Of a stretch of DNA of 8,909 nucleotides, positions 6,491 to 8,909 are shown one piece after another. The translations under genes and the position numbers were made by a program. The notes under the pieces were generated by a model. That model worked only from the letters and a program-made list of their open reading frames with translations, searched no databases and was not told where the DNA came from. Position 1 is the stretch's first letter. Each line of letters begins with the position of its first letter. Source of the DNA: CAIZLB01 sp039795875. Its GTDB lineage: Bacteria; Patescibacteriota; Minisyncoccia; Phycocordibacterales; CAIZLB01. The stretch covers positions 1-8,909 of the forward strand of contig JBDKKY010000022.1 of the NCBI GenBank assembly GCA_039795875.1, read 5' to 3'.

Positions 6491-6648
6491 ACGCTTCAGC
6501 AATGGTGAATGTTCTCACCACTCATGAAGCCCCTCAATGGAGTTGGACCTAGTTATATCTAGGTGGGTGATCCGGGAGAATGACCACGGCCACTCTCTAC
6601 GACGATCTCCCTTATTGAAAATGTTTAAGCCAACGCGAATTAAGGGAC
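6491..6648 (-). ncRNA. Structured 5' leader or small RNA upstream of the YjdF/VanZ-like gene
   Basis: A predicted promoter at 6655-6681 would start an RNA at about 6648. In minus-strand order it holds: TCCCTTA (6647-6641) able to pair with TAAGGGA (6614-6608); GGGAGA (6611-6606) able to pair with TCTCCC (6579-6574), which shares GGGA with the previous pairing and so excludes it; a perfect 6-bp hairpin ACCTAG-ATATAA-CTAGGT (6564-6547); and a compound hairpin with outer stem GAAGC/GCTTC (6530-6526 with 6497-6493) and inner TGGTGA/TCACCA (6520-6515 with 6508-6503), ending two bases before ATG 6490. No long ORF fits. I do not recognise a known riboswitch, SRP RNA, 6S RNA or tmRNA. Leader versus independent RNA is undecided. 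Confidence 0.45.
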
Positions 6649-6654
6649 TCTTTT

Positions 6655-6681
6655 ATTATATCACCGATATTAGTCTTGCAA
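6655..6681 (-). promoter_or_regulatory. Extended -10 promoter for the structured leader
   Basis: On the minus strand a consensus TG-A-TATAAT occupies 6663-6655. A -35-like TTGCAA (6681-6676) is 4 of 6 but only 15 bases away, overlapping the last codons of the DUF305 gene; the extended -10 probably carries recognition. The expected start is about 6648. Confidence 0.6.
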
Positions 6682-7290
6682 GCTAGACAATTGCTCTATT
6701 TCTCTGCTCTGTGCATCAATCACTCTTTGCATGAATGCTGTCGCCTGCTCAAACACAGGGTTGGCATCAGTAATGGTTAGATTACCGTCTGAAGCAGCAT
6801 TGTTTTTTTGGAATTTTAATGTCGCTTTTTTAGCTTCTTCTGACATCGCTAAAGCCATCTTATGGTGAGCGATCATCTCTTTCAAGTAAGCCTTCTTAAG
6901 CTCTGCACCTTCTGTTGCCGCTCGAGTCTTAATCATCATAGGCATATATGTCCCCTTCCATAGAGTTGTACTGGCATTGTAAGCCGTACCAAACCAATCA
7001 GAATACCAGCTTCGCATCTGTACTATCTCAAAAGTCTGGGCATCAAAAATCCGACTGGCCATAATCCGTAGTTCAGGGTCATCCAATGTTGGATCTTGGA
7101 TAATTCGGAGAGATGCATCTACCGCCTCTTGATGATGAGGTATCATAGCCTCCAGATAGATCTTAATGGCCCCATCCGGACTGTCAACAGAGCTGTCAAT
7201 GATCTTATGTGAGTATGAACCCTTGATAAGGGCTATGGCTACCACTAGTAGGATAACAAGAATAGCGAATACAGTTGTACGTTTTTGCAT
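6670..7290 (-). CDS. Membrane-anchored DUF305 family protein
   Basis: A 206-residue protein with an N-terminal hydrophobic anchor (about 7-23, after MQKRTT) and an extracytoplasmic DUF305 domain, a ferritin-like helical fold. Two paired-histidine motifs mark the family: EAMIPHHQEAVDAS (47-60; H52, H53) and KEMIAHHKMALAMS (137-150; H142, H143). Each is followed by a conserved helix (DAQTFEIVQMRSWY and DAQSREIEQLSSL). Met residues cluster near WKGTYMPMMI. Some relatives bind copper (for example cyanobacterial CopM), so metal binding is plausible but not shown. The frame stays open upstream to 7395, but that stretch is antisense to tRNA-Leu; ATG 7290 just before the anchor is the real start and coincides with the predicted transcript start, suggesting a leaderless mRNA. 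Confidence 0.9.
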   Translation of the reverse strand: MQKRTTVFAILVILLVVAIALIKGSYSHKIIDSSVDSPDGAIKIYLEAMIPHHQEAVDASLRIIQDPTLDDPELRIMASRIFDAQTFEIVQMRSWYSDWFGTAYNASTTLWKGTYMPMMIKTRAATEGAELKKAYLKEMIAHHKMALAMSEEAKKATLKFQKNNAASDGNLTITDANPVFEQATAFMQRVIDAQSREIEQLSSLQD

Positions 7291-7313
7291 ACGTGCTATT
7301 ATAGCACGTATGC
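7287..7313. promoter_or_regulatory. 27-bp perfect palindrome acting as divergent promoter
   Basis: Arms GCATACGTGCTAT (7287-7299) and ATAGCACGTATGC (7301-7313) are exact reverse complements around one base. Each strand carries an extended -10: TGC-TATTAT on plus (7294-7302) and TGC-TATAAT on minus (7306-7298). Predicted starts are about 7309 for tRNA-Leu (5' end 7312) and about 7291 for the DUF305 gene (ATG 7290). The -35 regions are poor (TTGTAC at 7275-7280 on plus; TTCCGC at 7326-7321 on minus). Confidence 0.75.
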
Positions 7314-7392
7314 CGGAGTGGCGGAATGGTAGACGCACACGACTCAAAATCGTGCGGGGCAACCCGTGAGAGTTCAAGTCTCTCCTCCGGCA
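7312..7392 (+). tRNA. tRNA-Leu, anticodon CAA
   Basis: A full cloverleaf can be drawn. The acceptor stem is GCCGGAG (7312-7318) with CTCCGGC (7385-7391) and discriminator A at 7392. The D arm contains GGTAGACGC. The anticodon stem CACGA/TCGTG encloses the loop CTCAAAA, so the anticodon is CAA (reads UUG). A long variable arm CGGGGCAACCCG marks a class II tRNA, and the T arm is GAGAG-TTCAAGT-CTCTC. The 3' CCA is not encoded (A73 is followed by CAC), so it must be added by nucleotidyltransferase. Positions 37 and 38 are A, making this a candidate MiaA substrate; the start of miaA lies 1.1 kb away. Confidence 0.96.
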
Positions 7393-7397
7393 CACGA

Positions 7398-7427
7398 GAA
7401 AACACGCCTTACAAAGGGGTGTTTTTT
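7398..7427 (+). terminator. Intrinsic terminator of tRNA-Leu
   Basis: AAAACACGCCTT (7399-7410) pairs with AAGGGGTGTTTT (7414-7425), with one G-G mismatch and an ACA loop, followed by the rest of a T tract. It lies six bases after the mature tRNA 3' end. Confidence 0.8.
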
Positions 7428-7434
7428 AATGGCA

Positions 7435-7477
7435 GGAGAGACTTTCTATGAGGCTGTAAGCCTCAAGTCTCTCCTTT
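7435..7477 (+). repeat. Long hairpin copying the tRNA-Leu T-arm strand
   Basis: GGAGAGACTT (7435-7444) pairs perfectly with AAGTCTCTCC (7465-7474); inside, GAGGC/GCCTC closes a TGTAA loop, with TCTAT bulged. The right arm TCAAGTCTCTCCT (7463-7475) is identical over 13 bases to the tRNA-Leu T-arm/acceptor segment at 7374-7386, so the left arm is complementary to the tRNA. TTTATTT follows, so it could also act as a backup terminator. Confidence 0.65.
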
Positions 7478-7479
7478 AT

Positions 7480-7508
7480 TTGACCCTTCTGTATTTTAAT
7501 GATATTTA
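7480..7508 (+). promoter_or_regulatory. Predicted promoter of the 7515-8150 transcription unit
   Basis: TTGACC (7480-7485) is 17 bases from TATTTA (7503-7508), which is preceded by extended -10 TG (7500-7501). The expected transcript start is near 7515. Confidence 0.55.
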
Positions 7509-7561
7509 TATATTGTCTGCAGAAAACGTAACTGCGCAACAATCAACCCTTCCTCATCCCC

Positions 7562-8088
7562 ATGAAGCACATCCTCACTCCCCATAATCCTATCCTGCAC
7601 AGATTTGACTTGGATCACCCTCACGGCGCCTTTGGACTGGCCTCATTCAGCAGCTGTGCTGAGGTCTCCCTCGCAACCACTCGATCAAGACGGATTGCGC
7701 CCGGCATCCACTATCTTACACTCCTTGGCCATAGTGGAGGAGAAAGCCTGTTCTTTGGCTACGGAGGCGAAGTCAAGAAACATCAAAGAAAACCCGAACG
7801 TGGTATCGAGGAGGGTATCTCCTCCAAATCAACGCCGACACAGGCCAATGGTCCAAACGTCTGCTCAAATACCTATGGCAACAATGTCGAGATGTTACTG
7901 GAGGGCTCTATATCAATTATTCACAGAAAAATACCGGGCGTATCCTGCTGGGCTTGTGGAGATGTGTTGATTGCGACACCCTCTTCAATCATCCTGTGGC
8001 CAGTTTGCGTGAACAAGCTCCTGGCAGACTCAAAGCTGATCTCTGCCACTCCTGCGAAGTCACAAAGCTACTCTGGGAAATCTGGTAA
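7562..8088 (+). pseudogene. Frame-disrupted gene ending in a four-cysteine zinc ribbon
   Basis: The strongest protein signal is in the frame ending at TAA 8086-8088, reading YLLQINADTGQWSKRLLK, then WRCVDC and LCHSC with cysteines at codons 7963, 7972, 8044 and 8053 (CxxC-x23-CxxC, zinc-ribbon-like), ending LLWEIW. This frame is open only from 7735 (a TAG precedes) and lacks an ATG; its sole ordinary start, TTG 7954, would give just 44 residues. Upstream coding potential lies in other frames: from ATG 7562 (MKHILTPHNP...), or the frame open from 7566 with TTG 7605 (...VEEKACSLATEAKSRN...). A shift around 7806-7824 would join the latter to the zinc ribbon. A promoter in front and terminator 22 bases behind argue for an expressed unit. 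It may be a decayed gene, a frameshifted gene, a sequencing error, or partly a long non-coding RNA. No family recognised. Confidence 0.42.
7808..7824 (+). other. Hairpin at the putative frame-change point
   Basis: GAGGAG (7808-7813) and CTCCTC (7819-7824) form a 6-bp inverted repeat around GGTAT. In the upstream frame the codons here are TCG AGG AGG GTA, and skipping one base after AGG-AGG enters the zinc-ribbon frame. Confidence 0.4.
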
Positions 8089-8110
8089 GGCCAGGTACTT
8101 CACACCGATT

Positions 8111-8150
8111 CCACCCCGTTCTCCTCTGGAGGACTGGGTGGTCTTTTTTT
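8111..8150 (+). terminator. Strong intrinsic terminator of the 7515-8150 unit
   Basis: CCACCC plus GTTCTCC (8111-8116, 8118-8124) pairs with GGAGGAC plus GGGTGG (8128-8134, 8136-8141), with one C-T mismatch and a TCT loop. A TCTTTTTTT tract follows. Confidence 0.9.
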
Positions 8151-8156
8151 ACATAC

Positions 8157-8202
8157 AAAAAACAACCCTTACGCAGGCACAGGAGTGCGCCTTCGTAAGG
8201 GT
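8157..8202 (-). terminator. Intrinsic terminator of the 8214-8456 ORF
   Basis: On the minus strand ACCCTTACG (8202-8194) pairs with CGTAAGGGT (8173-8165), with an inner GGC/GCC pairing; TG and TTTTTT follow (8162-8157). It faces the plus-strand terminator at 8111-8150, so two units converge here. Confidence 0.83.
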
Positions 8203-8213
8203 GTGGCGGGATT

Positions 8214-8456
8214 TTAACCCACAGGGTCGTGATCTGCCAGAGTCTCACCAGGGGCCGGAGGACGACCAGGACCGGTCCAATGAGTCTGGTCCGATGCCGA
8301 ACACGGTGGTATAAGTGAAGGTGCAGGTGGGAGTTCGTGAGATTTAGGATCGGCGGAATGATTGCCGTGGTGAGGAAATCCATCCAAAAAATCGTGATAC
8401 GGTGGAGGCATGGTATATGAGAAAGTTGGGGTTGAAGGGGTTGCAGTAGACAGCAC
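8214..8456 (-). CDS. Pro/His-rich small protein, unknown
   Basis: An 80-residue ORF starting at GTG 8456. I do not recognise it. Composition is extreme: Pro is scattered throughout (PPPYHDF near 17, ELPPAPSLIPP near 41-51, PGRPPAPGE near 63-71), with a His-rich patch (FPHHGNHSADPKSHE), no hydrophobic segment and no signal peptide, so it is probably disordered. Support for being real comes from flanking signals: a promoter (TTGATT-17-TATATT) starting about 11 bases upstream, and a strong terminator 12 bases after the stop. It is divergent from miaA with overlapping promoters. There is no Shine-Dalgarno. The transcript could instead be a small RNA of about 300 nt with an incidental ORF. The longer overlapping minus frame 8060-8482 reads through the terminator and is a shadow. 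Confidence 0.5.
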   Translation of the reverse strand: MLSTATPSTPTFSYTMPPPYHDFLDGFPHHGNHSADPKSHELPPAPSLIPPCSASDQTHWTGPGRPPAPGETLADHDPVG

Positions 8457-8476
8457 ATCAGCGCTGTCGTTACAAT
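8447..8476 (+). promoter_or_regulatory. Predicted miaA promoter
   Basis: TAGACA (8447-8452, 5 of 6) is 18 bases from TACAAT (8471-8476). The predicted start near 8483 leaves a leader of about 7 or 19 nt to ATG 8490 or 8502. A second TACAAT (8478-8483) would put the start at ATG 8490 itself. It overlaps the minus-strand promoter of the Pro-rich ORF. Confidence 0.55.
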
Positions 8477-8502
8477 ATACAATTATGTTATGCTCAAATC
8501 AA
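8474..8502 (-). promoter_or_regulatory. Predicted promoter of the Pro/His-rich ORF
   Basis: On the minus strand TTGATT (8502-8497) is 17 bases from TATATT (8479-8474), giving a start near 8467, about 11 bases before GTG 8456. Its -10 overlaps that of miaA, so the two genes may compete for polymerase. Confidence 0.5.
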
Positions 8503-8909
8503 TGCCTCACAAGCCTCAGATCATCGTCATATGTGGACCGACAGCCACCGGTAAAAGTGACCTGGCGGTTGAGATTGCCTTACATTTACAAAGGAAAGCC
8601 GAGGTCATTTCTGCTGATTCTCGGCAAATATATACATATCTCAATCTTGGCACTGGAAAGATAACACCTGTTGAGATGAAAAATGTGACACATCACATGT
8701 TGGATATACGCACTCCAGATCAAACATATAGTGCTGCTCAATTTAAAAAAGATGGAGAAAAAATAATCACAAGAATCTTAGAACAAAAACATGTACCTAT
8801 TATCTGTGGTGGTACAGGCCAGTACATCGATACATTAGCCTCAGGCATTGATTTCCCCGAAGTTACTGCTGATGAAAAACTTAGAGCAGAATTAGAAGAA
8901 AAAACTTTA
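8502..8909 (+). CDS. miaA: tRNA dimethylallyltransferase, 3'-truncated by window edge
   Basis: MiaA transfers a dimethylallyl group to N6 of A37 in tRNAs that read codons starting with U. The visible 136 residues cover the N-terminal part of a protein usually about 300 long. The P-loop GPTATGKS (12-19) binds phosphate, ISADSRQIY (36-44) corresponds to the conserved DSxQxY segment with the catalytic Asp, then HHMLDI (64-69), YSAAQF (76-81) and CGGTGQYI (102-109). The frame runs off the end with no stop. Two in-frame starts are possible: ATG 8502 (MPHKPQ) and ATG 8490 (MLKSMPHKPQ); neither has a Shine-Dalgarno and the predicted transcript start is within about 20 bases. The gene is divergent from the Pro-rich ORF. 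Confidence 0.95.
   Translation, partial: MPHKPQIIVICGPTATGKSDLAVEIALHLQRKAEVISADSRQIYTYLNLGTGKITPVEMKNVTHHMLDIRTPDQTYSAAQFKKDGEKIITRILEQKHVPIICGGTGQYIDTLASGIDFPEVTADEKLRAELEEKTL

Noticed and set aside
6608..6656. Plus-strand terminator (TCCCTTA/TAAGGGA then CTCTTTT)
   Set aside because: The loop is about 26 nt and the stem only 7 bp, and no plus-strand gene lies upstream; the same repeat is better explained as part of the minus-strand leader.
7291..7395. N-terminal 35 residues of the DUF305 frame
   Set aside because: This stretch is antisense to tRNA-Leu and precedes the hydrophobic anchor; ATG 7290 is the sensible start.
7515..8110. RNase P RNA, tmRNA or SRP RNA in the frame-broken unit
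   Set aside because: I looked for the conserved cores (GAGGAAAGUCC, tmRNA ends with the ANDYALAA-like tag, GGAAGCAGC-type SRP loop) and found none.
8060..8482. 140-residue minus-strand ORF
   Set aside because: It reads through two opposing terminators; the 80-residue frame stopping at 8214 fits the signals better.
1..8909. CRISPR array, insertion sequence or transposase
   Set aside because: No spaced direct repeats, transposase motifs or terminal inverted repeats with target duplications were seen.

Overview
The window looks like part of a small, streamlined bacterial genome, most likely Patescibacteria/CPR (Parcubacteria-like). This rests on the mix of core translation genes with short membrane and accessory proteins, moderate A+T content, the absence of recognisable Shine-Dalgarno sequences, and a tRNA gene without an encoded CCA. 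The lineage is an inference from gene content; no marker gene was compared.

Layout. 1-2049 (+): the 3' part of tyrS, then a phospholipase-D/cardiolipin-synthase-like gene two bases downstream. 2050-2445 (-): a small two-helix membrane protein with its own promoter and UUCG-loop terminator. 2552-3990 (+): infC-rpmI-rplT with a promoter in front and two tandem terminators behind. 4001-6650 (-): a run read as structured leader, YjdF/VanZ-like membrane protein, beta-CASP metallo-beta-lactamase ribonuclease and SLOG/LOG-type Rossmann protein. 6670-7290 (-): a membrane-anchored DUF305 protein. 7287-7313 is a perfect palindrome that appears to serve as divergent promoter for the DUF305 gene (-) and tRNA-Leu(CAA) (+). 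7393-8213: a tRNA terminator, a hairpin that copies part of the tRNA T arm, and a transcription unit of about 640 nt with promoter and strong terminator whose only convincing protein signal is a frame-disrupted four-cysteine zinc-ribbon C-terminus. 8157-8456 (-): a Pro/His-rich 80-residue ORF with promoter and terminator. 8447-8909 (+): the start of miaA, cut by the window edge.

Functional picture. Most recognised genes serve translation and RNA metabolism: tyrosyl-tRNA synthetase, IF3, L35, L20, tRNA-Leu, MiaA and a beta-CASP RNase. One biological link is direct: MiaA isopentenylates A37 of tRNAs that read UNN codons, and tRNA-Leu(CAA) has A37 and A38. A recurring theme is initiation without Shine-Dalgarno sequences; for the LOG-like and DUF305 genes the predicted transcription start falls on or within one or two bases of the ATG, suggesting leaderless mRNAs. 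The least explained regions are the structured leader at 6503-6648 and the transcription unit at 7480-8150.
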